Of a DNA stretch of 41,470 nt, positions 16,965 through 26,836 are shown piece after piece. The notes beneath the pieces are model-generated. The model made no database searches. It saw nothing but the letters and a program-made list of their open reading frames with translations, and was not told where the DNA came from. The position numbers and the translations under genes are program-made. Every line of letters begins with the position of its first letter. The stretch's first letter is position 1. The DNA is taken from NCBI GenBank assembly GCA_014804365.1, contig JAAUZX010000035.1, positions 1 through 41,470 on the forward strand, written 5' to 3'. The DNA comes from Lachnospiraceae bacterium. GTDB taxonomy: Bacteria; Bacillota; Clostridia; Lachnospirales; Lachnospiraceae.

Positions 16965-18236
16965 CTACTCTTCCTCGATCTTTAACGTAATCTGCTCCAG
17001 CTTCGGATACTGTAAAAGCTGCTCTTTTGTCAGCTTCACTTCTTCCATTTCAGCCGGCGCAAGCACCTGCCGTTTCCTGTGAATCACTCTCTCGTCATCA
17101 AAGTAGACACTGACAAAGCAATTCTTATACACATCGCCGACACGGAAGCGCACCGTCAGATTATCCTCCATACGAGCCCTGCGGATCGTTGACGGAACCG
17201 TATATCTGACGCCCGCCATCGAATTCAGACAGATTTCTGCCTCCGGAGCGGCATCCGCTGCATTTGATCCTTTTACATAGATCGCCGCGTTCCTGCCTGC
17301 CGCCGACGCTTCCTCCGATACAAAATCCACAAGATCATGCACGTGGAGCACATTACCACAGGCGAAAACGCCTTCCAGATTTGTCTCAAGACTCTCGTTC
17401 ACCTTCGGTCCGGAAGTAACCGGATTGATCGTCACACCCATGCCGCGGGATATCTCGTTCTCCGGTATCAGCCCGACCGACAGTAAGAGCGTATCACAGG
17501 AATAGAATTCTTCCGTCCCCGGAATAGGTTTATTTTTCTCATCTACCTGTGCCAGCGTTATGCCCTCAACACGTTCTTTTCCCTTGATATCTACCACCGT
17601 ATGACTCAGCTTCAGGGGGATACCATAGTCGTCCAGGCACTGCACGATATTTCTCTTAAGCCCGCCGGAATAGGGCATAAGTTCCGCAACGGCTTTCACT
17701 TTAGCGCCCTCTAAGGTCATTCTTCTCGCCATAATCAGCCCGATATCACCGGAACCGAGAATGACCACCTCCCTGCCGGGCATATATCCTTCCATATTCA
17801 CCAGTCTCTGCGCCGTGCCGGCAGAGTAGATTCCCGCAGGGCGATAACCCGGTATATTGAGCGCACCTCGGGGTCTTTCCCGGCACCCCATTGCCAGAAT
17901 TACTGCTTTCGCCCGGATCTCAAACATTCCGTCTTCCCGGTTCATCGCCGTCACGGTCTTATCCTGCCCGATGTCCAGCACCATCGTGTTCAGTTTATAT
18001 TCTATCCCCAATTCTTTCACCTGCGCAATAAACCTGTCCGCATATTCCGGACCCGTGAGCTCTTCTTTGAAGGTGTGCAGACCGAAACCGTTATGAATAC
18101 ACTGGTTCAGGATACCGCCCAGTTCTTTATCTCTCTCTAAGATTATAATGCTTTCTATTCCGCTCTGTCTGGCAGAAACGGCGGCCGCAAGTCCCGCCGG
18201 GCCTCCACCGACGATCACAATATCATAATTTTTCAT
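16965..18236 (-). CDS. FAD/NAD(P)-binding oxidoreductase of the glycerol-3-phosphate dehydrogenase set
   Basis: 423 residues from the ATG preceded by GGAGG, 81 bp inside the longest frame. It is a pyridine-nucleotide disulfide-type flavoprotein: FAD dinucleotide motif VIVGGGPAGLAAA at about 6-18, the family-typical CIHNGFGLHTFKEELTGPEYA, a second nucleotide-binding motif VVILGSGDIGLIMARRM in the middle, and the late FAD motif GVFACGNVLHVHDLVD. It probably passes electrons between NAD(H) and the GlpA-like subunit. The start is 16 bp after the GlpA-like stop, so the two are cotranscribed; a 157-bp gap separates it from DUF1667. Confidence 0.9.
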   Translation of the reverse strand: MKNYDIVIVGGGPAGLAAAVSARQSGIESIIILERDKELGGILNQCIHNGFGLHTFKEELTGPEYADRFIAQVKELGIEYKLNTMVLDIGQDKTVTAMNREDGMFEIRAKAVILAMGCRERPRGALNIPGYRPAGIYSAGTAQRLVNMEGYMPGREVVILGSGDIGLIMARRMTLEGAKVKAVAELMPYSGGLKRNIVQCLDDYGIPLKLSHTVVDIKGKERVEGITLAQVDEKNKPIPGTEEFYSCDTLLLSVGLIPENEISRGMGVTINPVTSGPKVNESLETNLEGVFACGNVLHVHDLVDFVSEEASAAGRNAAIYVKGSNAADAAPEAEICLNSMAGVRYTVPSTIRRARMEDNLTVRFRVGDVYKNCFVSVYFDDERVIHRKRQVLAPAEMEEVKLTKEQLLQYPKLEQITLKIEEE

Positions 18237-18252
18237 CTTATCCTCCATGTCC

Positions 18253-19689
18253 CTATACCGTGTCCTTATTTGTACCGACAACCAGCTTAGAATCTCCGCC
18301 GGATTTTGTGATATCAAACATGCTCATATCACATTCCCTCGCCAGAATCTCCATCGTTCTGGGTGCACAGAAACCGGACTGACATCTGCCCATCCCGGCT
18401 CTCGTCCTGCGCTTCACGCCGTCCAAGGATTTCGCACCCAGCGGTCTTCTGATCGCGTCGATGATCTCTCCCTCCGTAACCATCTCACAACGGCAGATGA
18501 TATTGCCATAGGCGGGATTCTCTTTGATCAGAGCGTTTCTCTCTTCCATACTTAATGTATTCGGATTCTTGATGCCTTGTCTGTTAGCGATAAAGTCAGT
18601 CTTCTCCGCAAGCCCCATCTTATCGCGTATCAGTTCCGCTGCCATCTCACCGATCGCCGGACAGCTTGCAATACCCGGAGACTCTATCCCCGCGCAGTCT
18701 ATAAAGCCCGGTGCATCTTCCGCTTCCCCGATAATAAAATCATCCCCGTCCTCGTGGGCACGCAGTCCGGCAAAAGAGGTAATGACCTGACGCGTCGGAA
18801 TGTTTCTGACACTCATGCCCGCTTTCTCAAGCACCTGTGCCAATCCTTCCGCGGTGGTGTTGATCCCTTCTTTGTCTTCCACATCGACTGCGGTGGGACC
18901 GATCAAAAGATTGCCGTGCACCGTCGGCGTAACCAGGATTCCTTTACCGAGCTTACCCGGCAGCGCGAAAATCGTCTTATGCACATGATTGCCGGCTTCT
19001 TTGTCCATCAGGCAGTAATCACCCCGTCTGGCAGTTATATGAATTTTCTTCTCACTGACCATATTGTGGAATCGGTCTGCATATACACCGGCCGCATTTA
19101 CCACATACTTTGTTTCGAAAGTACCCTTGTCCGTCTGCAGTGCATAGCCTTCCTCCGATTTATGAATCTCCGTAACTTCCGTGTTAAAATAAAATTCCAC
19201 GCCGTTGGCATAAGCATTTTCCGCCAGCGCAATATTCAGTCCGAAGGGACAGACAATACCCGCCGTAGGCGCATACAAAGCCGCGTACACATTCTCCGTA
19301 ACATTGGGCTCCATCTCAAGTACTTCTTCCCGGTTTAAAATGCGAAGCTCCCTGACACCGTTGGCTACACCCCTGTCATAAAGCGCCTGCAGATTAGGCA
19401 TATCGTCCTCGTTCAGACACAATACCAGCGACCCGTTTCGCTCAAACGGGAAATCCAGCTCTTTGGCGAGCTCTCCCATTCTCTCGTTTCCCCGCACATT
19501 CAGTTTCGCCTTGAGCGATCCCGTCACGGCATCATAGCCGGCATGCACAATGGCGCTGTTTGCCTTGGAAGTGCCGCAGCACACATCCTCTTCTTTTTCC
19601 AGTACACATATCTTCGCCTGATAGCGGGACAGTTCCCGTGCGATCGCCGCGCCACATACCCCCGCTCCTATTATGATCACGTCATACAT
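18253..19689 (-). CDS. glpA: GlpA-like FAD-dependent glycerol-3-phosphate dehydrogenase with BFD [2Fe-2S] domain
   Basis: 478 residues. A DAO-type FAD domain begins IIIGAGVCGAAIARELSRY (about 5-23). GTSKANSAIVHAGYD is the GlpA/LhgO flavin-site motif. Near the C-terminus is a BFD-like Fe-S domain (about 400-455) with ICRCEMVTEGEI and RCQSGFC, giving C-x-C...C-x4-C. The predicted reaction is oxidation of sn-glycerol-3-phosphate to dihydroxyacetone phosphate. Together with the next two genes it forms a three-part NAD-linked enzyme common in anaerobic Firmicutes. The substrate is supported by the glycerol kinase gene just upstream; a 2-hydroxyglutarate-type activity is the alternative for this fold. 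Confidence 0.88.
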   Translation of the reverse strand: MYDVIIIGAGVCGAAIARELSRYQAKICVLEKEEDVCCGTSKANSAIVHAGYDAVTGSLKAKLNVRGNERMGELAKELDFPFERNGSLVLCLNEDDMPNLQALYDRGVANGVRELRILNREEVLEMEPNVTENVYAALYAPTAGIVCPFGLNIALAENAYANGVEFYFNTEVTEIHKSEEGYALQTDKGTFETKYVVNAAGVYADRFHNMVSEKKIHITARRGDYCLMDKEAGNHVHKTIFALPGKLGKGILVTPTVHGNLLIGPTAVDVEDKEGINTTAEGLAQVLEKAGMSVRNIPTRQVITSFAGLRAHEDGDDFIIGEAEDAPGFIDCAGIESPGIASCPAIGEMAAELIRDKMGLAEKTDFIANRQGIKNPNTLSMEERNALIKENPAYGNIICRCEMVTEGEIIDAIRRPLGAKSLDGVKRRTRAGMGRCQSGFCAPRTMEILARECDMSMFDITKSGGDSKLVVGTNKDTV

Positions 19690-19749
19690 ATCGGCAGAAT
19701 CTCCTTTCTGTTTTCCATGCTGCTATTCTATCGCAGCACATGTCTATGT

Positions 19750-19775
19750 GGAGAATGCCGCTTTTGGCATTCTCC
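19750..19775. terminator. Hairpin between glpK and the GlpA-like gene
   Basis: GGAGAATGCC and GGCATTCTCC form a perfect 10-bp stem with a 6-nt loop. No U run follows on the minus strand, so it is more likely an mRNA-processing or stability element, or a partial terminator, than a full stop. Confidence 0.5.
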
Positions 19776-19780
19776 GGTGT

Positions 19781-21346
<1,566 letters not shown>

Positions 21347-21415
21347 CTATCTTTGCATATTTTTCCGTAATCCCCACTATTTACACACGTTCCGTATAGA
21401 TTCTATTTTACCAGT

Positions 21416-21469
21416 AAAAAAGAGTGTCCACAATAGACAAATTATTATGTTTGCCTTAAGTGTGGACAC
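21416..21469 (-). terminator. Terminator after the ABC permease-protease gene
   Basis: GTGTCCACA (21424-21432) pairs with TGTGGACAC (21461-21469) around a 28-nt loop; on the minus strand it is followed by TCTTTTTT. A second small hairpin, CCGTTATT/AATAACGG, overlaps the stop codon at 21495-21514. Confidence 0.65.
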
Positions 21470-21500
21470 CCGAATCATTATCATGTATACAATACCGTTA

Positions 21501-23633
21501 TTACGAAATAACGGCCTTATCTGCTTTCTGCGCCTTCACCAACACCGCCCATCCGATTCCGACAAGCACAAGCCCTGCTCCGCACAGGCATAATGCATCC
21601 GAAACCGAAAGGATACTTTTTGCAACCACCGGCAGGACTTTCTCAACCTGCTCCGGGTAGTAACTGACAATGACACTGATCGCATTGTTGATAAAGTGCA
21701 TTAACATCGCCGGATAGATACTGTCCGCCTTCCAGGCCACGAGACAGAGCATAAGCCCGATGAGCCCTGTGGGAATAAATTTCACCAGACTCATGTGGTA
21801 CAGTCCGAACAGTACCGCCGTGATCGCGATCGCCGAAGAGACACGGTACTTCGCCTTCATGGAATGCATGATCACTCCGCGGAACAGCATCTCCTCGCAG
21901 ATCGCCGGTGTCACCGCAATTACCAAAAAAGCTGCCACAACATTACTTTCAAAAAGCTCCGAGAAAACCGTCTCCATATTTTCCGTGCTCTGCGGAAGCA
22001 GTTTCATCAACGCTGCCGTAATCACGAGGTTAAGCAGAACCATTCCTACGCTTATCAGTGCGCCGCCTAAGAAGTTTACCGCCTTAGTACGGGCAAAACC
22101 GTAAGTCTGTCTGATGTCTCTCTTCGTATAGACTACCAGAAACAGCGGCACCAACAGAAGAATCATCTGTGTTCCGAAGACCCCGGCCAGACCGAATCTG
22201 ATCTGCAAAAGGCTTCCCACATAGAGCATGAGAAGTATCGTGACAGCCACCAAAAACCATACATCGGATACCGTAGGCACACCGCCCTTCTTTAAGTTGC
22301 TCCGCCTCTCAAAGAGCTGTAATCCCGCTTTGCCGTCAGAAAAAAGAATCGCTTCGCTGTCGTAAATCTTACTTAAGAACAGAATCGCTATTACCGCATA
22401 TGCCACGTTGCTTGACAGCACCACCGCGATCGCACCGTAATCGATCTTAAACGCCATCATATTCTTGATCAGCAGGCAGATATTTGCCACGGGAAGCATC
22501 GCTATCGTCTGCGTCAGTTCAATATTCGGTATAAAACCGATATAGCCCACGAACATCACGATAAGCATAAGCGGCGTAATATAGTTGTTTGCCTCCTTAT
22601 AACTCTTGGCAAAAGATGTCACGCACATGGTCACCGCACTGATAAATAAGGAAAAAGCAAACACCGCCAAAATACACACGAAAATCGCCGGAATGAACTT
22701 CGCCAGATCAAAGGATCCCATATCCGTCTGCATATCCAGCATTTTATACATATATAATGTAATCACACCCATGGAAAGGATATTCAGAAACGCCGAAACC
22801 ATTCCGATCACCGCCACTGTAATAAACTTTGATATAATCAACTGTCTGTTCGTCACCGGAAGCGTCAGGATCGTCTCAAGCGTTCCTCTCTCCCGTTCGC
22901 CGGCAGTCGTGTCGATGGCGGGATACATCGTTCCCATAAGCAGGCTGACCACAAGCATAAACGGAAGAATAGATCCTATAATGTTTCCGATCGACTGCTC
23001 ACTGCTGGCAATATCCTGTCTCTCATAGGCAATAGGCTCTAAGATCGCCTGTACGTCCATCCCCTGCTCCGTGATGATCTGTTTCGTCATATCCTCTTTC
23101 AATTCATCGAGCACGTCCATAACGATTCCCGCTGCATATGACGAATTCTCCACGGAAGAAAGATAATAGGCTTCGTACTGCACTTTACCGTCTTTCATCT
23201 GCCCTGAGACATATACGTCGATCTCTTCCTCATTCAGAGCCTCTTCGTAGTCCGTTATGCTGCCGGCATCTACGATCGTAATCTCATACGATTGTCCGGC
23301 TGCCTCTTCATCCGCTTCTTCATCGGCGTCCGCTGTTGTTTCCCGAACCGTTTCATCGGCCGCCTGATTCTGCGTCCCTGCGGATTCCTCTCTGTCTTTC
23401 TGAAACTCCTCCAGTTTATGTAAGAACCTGCCTTCGTCCTCAGCTTCTACGATGATCCTGTAATTCTGCTCCTTCATACTGGACGAAACAAAAGCCATAA
23501 GCTGCATAACTCCGATAAAAATAAGCGGATATAAGATAATCGGCACCACCAGCATCATAATCACTGTCTTCTTGTCCCTGAAAACATCCAGCATCTCCTT
23601 TTTCACTAATGTTTGTATTATTCTCGTGCTCAT
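21501..23633 (-). CDS. ABC-2 permease fused to a CPBP (CAAX-type) membrane protease
   Basis: 710 residues. The N-terminal part (about 1-430) is a NatB-like ABC-2 permease: one membrane helix (about 20-40), a large extracytoplasmic loop rich in Glu/Asp (about 55-205), and five or six further helices. The C-terminal part (about 455-700) is a CPBP intramembrane metalloprotease with EEMLFR at 580-585, FGLYH at 610-614 and HFINN at 647-651, all catalytic motifs intact. Single CPBP proteins occur in bacteriocin immunity and prenyl-protein processing. ABC-2 permease/CPBP fusions are known in Firmicutes next to NatA-type ATPases, as here. The start overlaps the ATPase stop by 4 bp (ATGA), so the two are translationally coupled. 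Substrate unknown. Confidence 0.88.
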   Translation of the reverse strand: MSTRIIQTLVKKEMLDVFRDKKTVIMMLVVPIILYPLIFIGVMQLMAFVSSSMKEQNYRIIVEAEDEGRFLHKLEEFQKDREESAGTQNQAADETVRETTADADEEADEEAAGQSYEITIVDAGSITDYEEALNEEEIDVYVSGQMKDGKVQYEAYYLSSVENSSYAAGIVMDVLDELKEDMTKQIITEQGMDVQAILEPIAYERQDIASSEQSIGNIIGSILPFMLVVSLLMGTMYPAIDTTAGERERGTLETILTLPVTNRQLIISKFITVAVIGMVSAFLNILSMGVITLYMYKMLDMQTDMGSFDLAKFIPAIFVCILAVFAFSLFISAVTMCVTSFAKSYKEANNYITPLMLIVMFVGYIGFIPNIELTQTIAMLPVANICLLIKNMMAFKIDYGAIAVVLSSNVAYAVIAILFLSKIYDSEAILFSDGKAGLQLFERRSNLKKGGVPTVSDVWFLVAVTILLMLYVGSLLQIRFGLAGVFGTQMILLLVPLFLVVYTKRDIRQTYGFARTKAVNFLGGALISVGMVLLNLVITAALMKLLPQSTENMETVFSELFESNVVAAFLVIAVTPAICEEMLFRGVIMHSMKAKYRVSSAIAITAVLFGLYHMSLVKFIPTGLIGLMLCLVAWKADSIYPAMLMHFINNAISVIVSYYPEQVEKVLPVVAKSILSVSDALCLCGAGLVLVGIGWAVLVKAQKADKAVIS

Positions 23634-24445
23634 CTGCGCACCCTCCTCTTTCCTGCTTCCTCTTTTCCCGAATCACACTGATCGGACTCCAGTCCGCCGT
23701 TTTCATCAATCAGCCCTGCAAATATGTCCCTTAAGCTGTCACGGCCCGTCTGCACTCTCAATTCCGCCGGCGTACCTTCTCCGATAATCCTTCCCTGATG
23801 AATCATAATGATCCTGTCACACAGATACTCTGCTTCCTCCATATAGTGTGTGGAGTAGAGAACCGTCTTTCCCTTTTCCCGCTCGCCTTTCATGAAATCA
23901 ACGATCGCTGCACTGCTGATGATATCAAGTCCCAACGTCGGTTCATCAAAAATATAGACTTGTGGGTCGTGCACGAGACATCTCGCAATCGAGGCCCGCT
24001 GTGTCTGACCCGTGGATAATTTCTCTATCCTGTTATCCAAGAAAGCTTCCATGGAGAGCACTTCGCTGATCTCATCGATCCTGCGCTTCGTATCTTCCTC
24101 CGCTATGCCGTAAAGCACTCCGAGCATTTGCAGTAATTCTCTTGTCGATAGCCGCCCGTAAAGCTTAGTGTTGTTGGACAGATATCCAATATGCCTTTTG
24201 ACCTCGATTTCATCTGTTAATTCCTCTTCCCCGATGCGGACGCTCACCATACCGCTTGTCGGTTTCATCAGCTTAGACATCATACGCAACAGTGTCGTCT
24301 TTCCCGCGCCGTTCGGCCCCAGTATCCCGACGATTTCCCCTTCCCGCACAGACAGCGAAATACCGTCTACCGCATTAAATTCACTCTTTTTATTTTTCTT
24401 CTCATTCCTGATAAATGTCTTTACCAGATTGTCCGCTGTAATCAT
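23630..24445 (-). CDS. NatA-like ABC transporter ATP-binding protein
   Basis: 271 residues. Walker A GPNGAGKTT near 43-51, signature LSTGQTQR (a variant of LSGGQ) near 143-150, Walker B VYIFDEPTLGLD, and the switch histidine in YSTHYMEEAE. It powers the fused permease-protease encoded directly after it with a 4-bp overlap. The NatA group exports Na+ or drugs/peptides; which applies here is not visible. The C-terminal tail (about 235-271) is charged and outside the ATPase fold. It lies 77 bp after the DUF6773 gene, probably in one operon controlled by the XRE regulator. Confidence 0.92.
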   Translation of the reverse strand: MITADNLVKTFIRNEKKNKKSEFNAVDGISLSVREGEIVGILGPNGAGKTTLLRMMSKLMKPTSGMVSVRIGEEELTDEIEVKRHIGYLSNNTKLYGRLSTRELLQMLGVLYGIAEEDTKRRIDEISEVLSMEAFLDNRIEKLSTGQTQRASIARCLVHDPQVYIFDEPTLGLDIISSAAIVDFMKGEREKGKTVLYSTHYMEEAEYLCDRIIMIHQGRIIGEGTPAELRVQTGRDSLRDIFAGLIDENGGLESDQCDSGKEEAGKRRVRR

Positions 24446-24522
24446 TCTGCAATGTTCCCCTTTCCTGTATCGATTTCATGAGTATCAGATCGTCAAACGT
24501 TATTATCATTTGATCGATATGC

Positions 24523-24999
24523 TCATTTGTCTTTCTTTTCATCCTCAGTCTCATCCTCAAGCCTGTTTTCTCTCCACTTATATATGAGAAGCGCTATTGA
24601 CAGTAGTATAAAGCAACCCGCAAATGTATAGATTCCGACTAAAAACCCTACCGCTGCCCCTGCCGCTGCCATCTGATATTCACGGTAGCTTATGATAAAA
24701 CGAATGGCTCCGCTTACTACGCCCGCAATCAGGCTTGTACACAGATTTACCTTCCATGACGGCGCAAGTTTTCTGTCCCATATCCCATTGATGACGCAGC
24801 CGACCGCGATATAGCACGCCAGGCACATGAATACGATAAATTCACCTATAATTTCCTCGGAGCAATCCGGTCCGTAATACATGATCTGCGCTATAATCGC
24901 TATGACCAATCCCCAGAAAGCAAGCCAGCAGCCGTTATGCTCGATCCGGAGCATTTTCTGTTCCTGCATCTCATCCAGCTTGTTTTTCCACTTCTTCAT
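24523..24999 (-). CDS. DUF6773-family membrane protein
   Basis: 158 residues from the ATG with AGGTGA 8 nt upstream; a GTG 12 bp earlier is a less likely start. The N-terminal LDEMQEQKMLRIEHNGCWLAFWG block is characteristic of the family. Four membrane segments follow (about 28-44, 55-76, 88-106, 118-142) and a charged tail of Glu/Asp/Lys. Function unknown. Such genes usually sit next to a small XRE regulator in Lachnospiraceae, as here, which suggests a paired unit of repressor and membrane protein. Confidence 0.78.
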   Translation of the reverse strand: MKKWKNKLDEMQEQKMLRIEHNGCWLAFWGLVIAIIAQIMYYGPDCSEEIIGEFIVFMCLACYIAVGCVINGIWDRKLAPSWKVNLCTSLIAGVVSGAIRFIISYREYQMAAAGAAVGFLVGIYTFAGCFILLSIALLIYKWRENRLEDETEDEKKDK

Positions 25000-25120
25000 A
25001 ATAGATATCACCTGTTCCTTTCCTGCCTTAAGATTCCTGTTTCTTCTTTCATCCGATTTCTATTAGACCTTCACACTTCCCGTTCATTCCATACTTCTGC
25101 TTTTTTTGCCGTCTGCGCAG

Positions 25121-25330
25121 TTATTCGGGTGCCTCATCCTCCCAAAACAACTCGTCAAGACTCTTACCCAATACGCGGCATATGGATCTGCACAATTTAA
25201 TCGTCGGATTATATTCTCCCTGTTCAATGGCATTCATCGTCTGCCTCGATATCCCCACAGCCTCCGCAAGCGCCTTCTGCGTCATATCCTTCTCGGCTCT
25301 CGCCACCTTGATCGGTATATTTCTTGCCAT
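25121..25330 (-). CDS. Small XRE-family (Cro/C1-type) transcriptional regulator
   Basis: 69 residues, almost entirely one helix-turn-helix domain: ARAEKDMTQKALAEAVGISRQTMNAIEQGEYNPTIKL, ending SLDELFWEDE. This is the YozG/PadR-neighbour type found before DUF6773 and ABC exporter genes. It heads the unit XRE, DUF6773, ATPase and permease-protease. A perfect 20-bp palindrome covers its likely -35 region, consistent with autorepression. Confidence 0.92.
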   Translation of the reverse strand: MARNIPIKVARAEKDMTQKALAEAVGISRQTMNAIEQGEYNPTIKLCRSICRVLGKSLDELFWEDEAPE

Positions 25331-25439
25331 CCGCTCACCTCTTTTTCTATTTCTGCTGCCTTTCGGTCATTGCCTTTCCTGCATTATCATTCTTCGGTCA
25401 ATGCCTTGGTCTATTACACGTTATCATACACATTACAAT

Positions 25440-25459
25440 ATGTCAAATATATTTGACAT
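25440..25459. promoter_or_regulatory. Perfect 20-bp palindromic operator
   Basis: ATGTCAAATATATTTGACAT is a perfect palindrome. On the minus strand its end supplies TTGACA as a -35, with a weak TAACGT or TATGAT -10 within the next 25 bp, leading to the XRE gene. It is the likely binding site of the XRE regulator. Confidence 0.7.
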
Positions 25460-25508
25460 TTATTTTTATTTATTTTACAGAAAGCCATTGCACGGGTCTG
25501 CGCATCAG

Positions 25509-25533
25509 AAAAAGCGGCAGATTAACTGCCGCT
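25509..25533 (-). terminator. Terminator after the ECF S-component gene
   Basis: On the minus strand GCGGCAG-TTAAT-CTGCCGC is followed directly by TTTTTC. The stem includes the end of the coding region. Confidence 0.8.
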
Positions 25534-26040
25534 CATTCTCTGCTCTGCGTACCGCAGTACCGTGATGATCGGTACAATCAATATGCCGCAGAAAAAATTA
25601 CTGATGCCATGAATCGCGTCCCACGGAAGTCCTGCGATAATCCACGCAATCATCCCGTCAAAATTCAAGCCAAATAATAACGCCTGTGCCGGAGCATACA
25701 ATGTTCCGAACAGAAAGCCGTGCGCCGCACACACGGACATATAAACGAACGGTCGTACCTTCTTCGGCATATGCTTCGGAAGGATCATGACCGCTCCCCA
25801 CAAAATCGTCCACAGATATAAATAGGGCACCCACCAAGCCGCAAAGCCGCACAATATCCCATTCAGAATGACATAAGTATAAATCGGATACAGCGCCTTC
25901 TTTCTGTATACGACCGTATATGCAATGGTGAATACTCCCAGCAGATGGACATTCGGGATCAACTCCATAATCAGCTTGGAGGCATACATGATGCCCCCAA
26001 GCATTCCGAACACTGTAATTTCTCTGATCGTAAGTTTCAT
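25522..26040 (-). CDS. ECF transporter S component, probably for cobalamin or a precursor
   Basis: 172 residues with about five or six membrane segments: helices near 8-22, 28-44, 50-66, 70-88, 100-118 and 145-165. The N-terminal IREITVFGMLGGIMYASK fits S components that dock to a shared EcfT/EcfA module; no EcfA or EcfT gene is here. The cargo is assigned from context: a cobalamin riboswitch controls the operon, and the partner is a DUF4430 lipoprotein. The start ATG shares one base with the upstream TGA (TGATG), so translation is coupled. A GTG one codon earlier is possible. Confidence 0.8.
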   Translation of the reverse strand: MKLTIREITVFGMLGGIMYASKLIMELIPNVHLLGVFTIAYTVVYRKKALYPIYTYVILNGILCGFAAWWVPYLYLWTILWGAVMILPKHMPKKVRPFVYMSVCAAHGFLFGTLYAPAQALLFGLNFDGMIAWIIAGLPWDAIHGISNFFCGILIVPIITVLRYAEQRMSGS

Positions 26041-26537
26041 CACTTCCCGACCTTAAAGGAGTATGCCTCTCCCTCTGTGATCGTCGTGGAATCAACGCCG
26101 GACTGTGCATACTCTCCGTTTACATAGAACGCCCAATATACACCGTCTTTATCATAGTCCGCGGTGATGCCGTTGACCGTCTTGACATAAAGACCGTATT
26201 CGCTCTCTTCTCCTTCGATCAATCCGACTTCCAGCAGCGCTTCTCCGACCGTCTCCTTATCCGTGTGAATCTCAAAACCGGTCTCGTTGCCGTCCTGATC
26301 TGTCACGGTAAATGCAAACTTCGTACTGCCCTCACCCAGCACACTTACATCGCCGGCGCTATCCGGCTCCGTACTGCTGCCGGAATCTGCCTGTACACTC
26401 GCATTCTCCGCTTCAGTCCCGGAAGATACCGCATTTCCCGTACTGCCGTTACAACCGTTTGTAAACAGTGCTGCAGCCACAATAAGCACCATACAAAGGA
26501 TGAACGACAATAATTTCTTATTGCTTCTCGTTGTCAT
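26040..26537 (-). CDS. DUF4430-domain lipoprotein, probable cobalamin-binding surface protein
   Basis: 165 residues; the start ATG has AGGAG and AAGGA upstream and lies well inside the longer open frame, which runs through the riboswitch. The lipoprotein signal ends in FTNGC (Cys29). A Ser/Thr/Glu/Gly-rich spacer (about 30-70) precedes the DUF4430 domain (about 75-165) with TVGEALLEVGLIEGEE, GLYVKTVNGITADYDKDGVYWAFYVNG and a YAQSGVDSTTITEGEAYSF end. This fold resembles the C-terminal domain of intrinsic factor/transcobalamin, which binds B12. With the riboswitch and the S component it forms a likely B12 capture and import unit. Confidence 0.85.
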   Translation of the reverse strand: MTTRSNKKLLSFILCMVLIVAAALFTNGCNGSTGNAVSSGTEAENASVQADSGSSTEPDSAGDVSVLGEGSTKFAFTVTDQDGNETGFEIHTDKETVGEALLEVGLIEGEESEYGLYVKTVNGITADYDKDGVYWAFYVNGEYAQSGVDSTTITEGEAYSFKVGK

Positions 26538-26607
26538 ATCCTTATTCTCCTTTGCTGTTATTTCCCCTTTCGGACCGGCACTCGCAGTCGCTATATAAGA
26601 GGATTCC

Positions 26608-26765
26608 ATTGTCCGGATATTTCGACTCGGCATTATACCGGACCGCCTTCTCAGAGGTTCTCCAATGGCTTGTCCCGAAATGTGGCTTTCGGTCAGACCG
26701 GTACAATCAAACATGCCTCACGGCGACGGGCTCGTACAGGATTCGCACCTGTTTCCCCGAACAAT
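26608..26765 (-). ncRNA. Cobalamin (AdoCbl) riboswitch
   Basis: On the minus strand GGGGAAACAGGTGCGAATCC, TGTACGAGCCCGTCGCCGTGA matches the conserved cobalamin-riboswitch core (26719-26758). The closing stem P1 can be read: ATTGTTCGG (26757-26765) pairs with CCGGACAAT (26608-26616) over 9 bp with one G-U. The B12 box-like GCCGAGTCGAAATATCCGG lies just before the 3' arm. Downstream, ATCCTCTTAT (about 26595-26605) can pair with ATAAGGAT next to the start codon, which suggests control of translation initiation. Confidence 0.92.
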
Positions 26766-26773
26766 TCTTTTCT

Positions 26774-26802
26774 ATCATAATCTTTTGTATCTGTTTAGTC
26801 AA
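26774..26802 (-). promoter_or_regulatory. Promoter of the riboswitch-controlled operon
   Basis: TTGACT (26797-26802), 17 bp, TATGAT (26774-26779) on the minus strand, ending about 9 nt before the riboswitch P1 stem. Confidence 0.7.
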
Positions 26803-26807
26803 TCAAT

Positions 26808-26825
26808 AATGCCATATGGGCATCC
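26808..26825 (-). terminator. Weak terminator after the antiporter gene
   Basis: A short ATGCC/GGCAT stem with a 5-nt loop, followed by TATTGATT on the minus strand, between the antiporter stop and the next promoter. Confidence 0.35.
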
Positions 26826-26836
26826 GCACCTCTTAG

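Noticed and set aside
26538..26714. N-terminal extension of the DUF4430 protein
   Set aside because: The frame runs through the cobalamin riboswitch; the lipoprotein signal starts at 26537.
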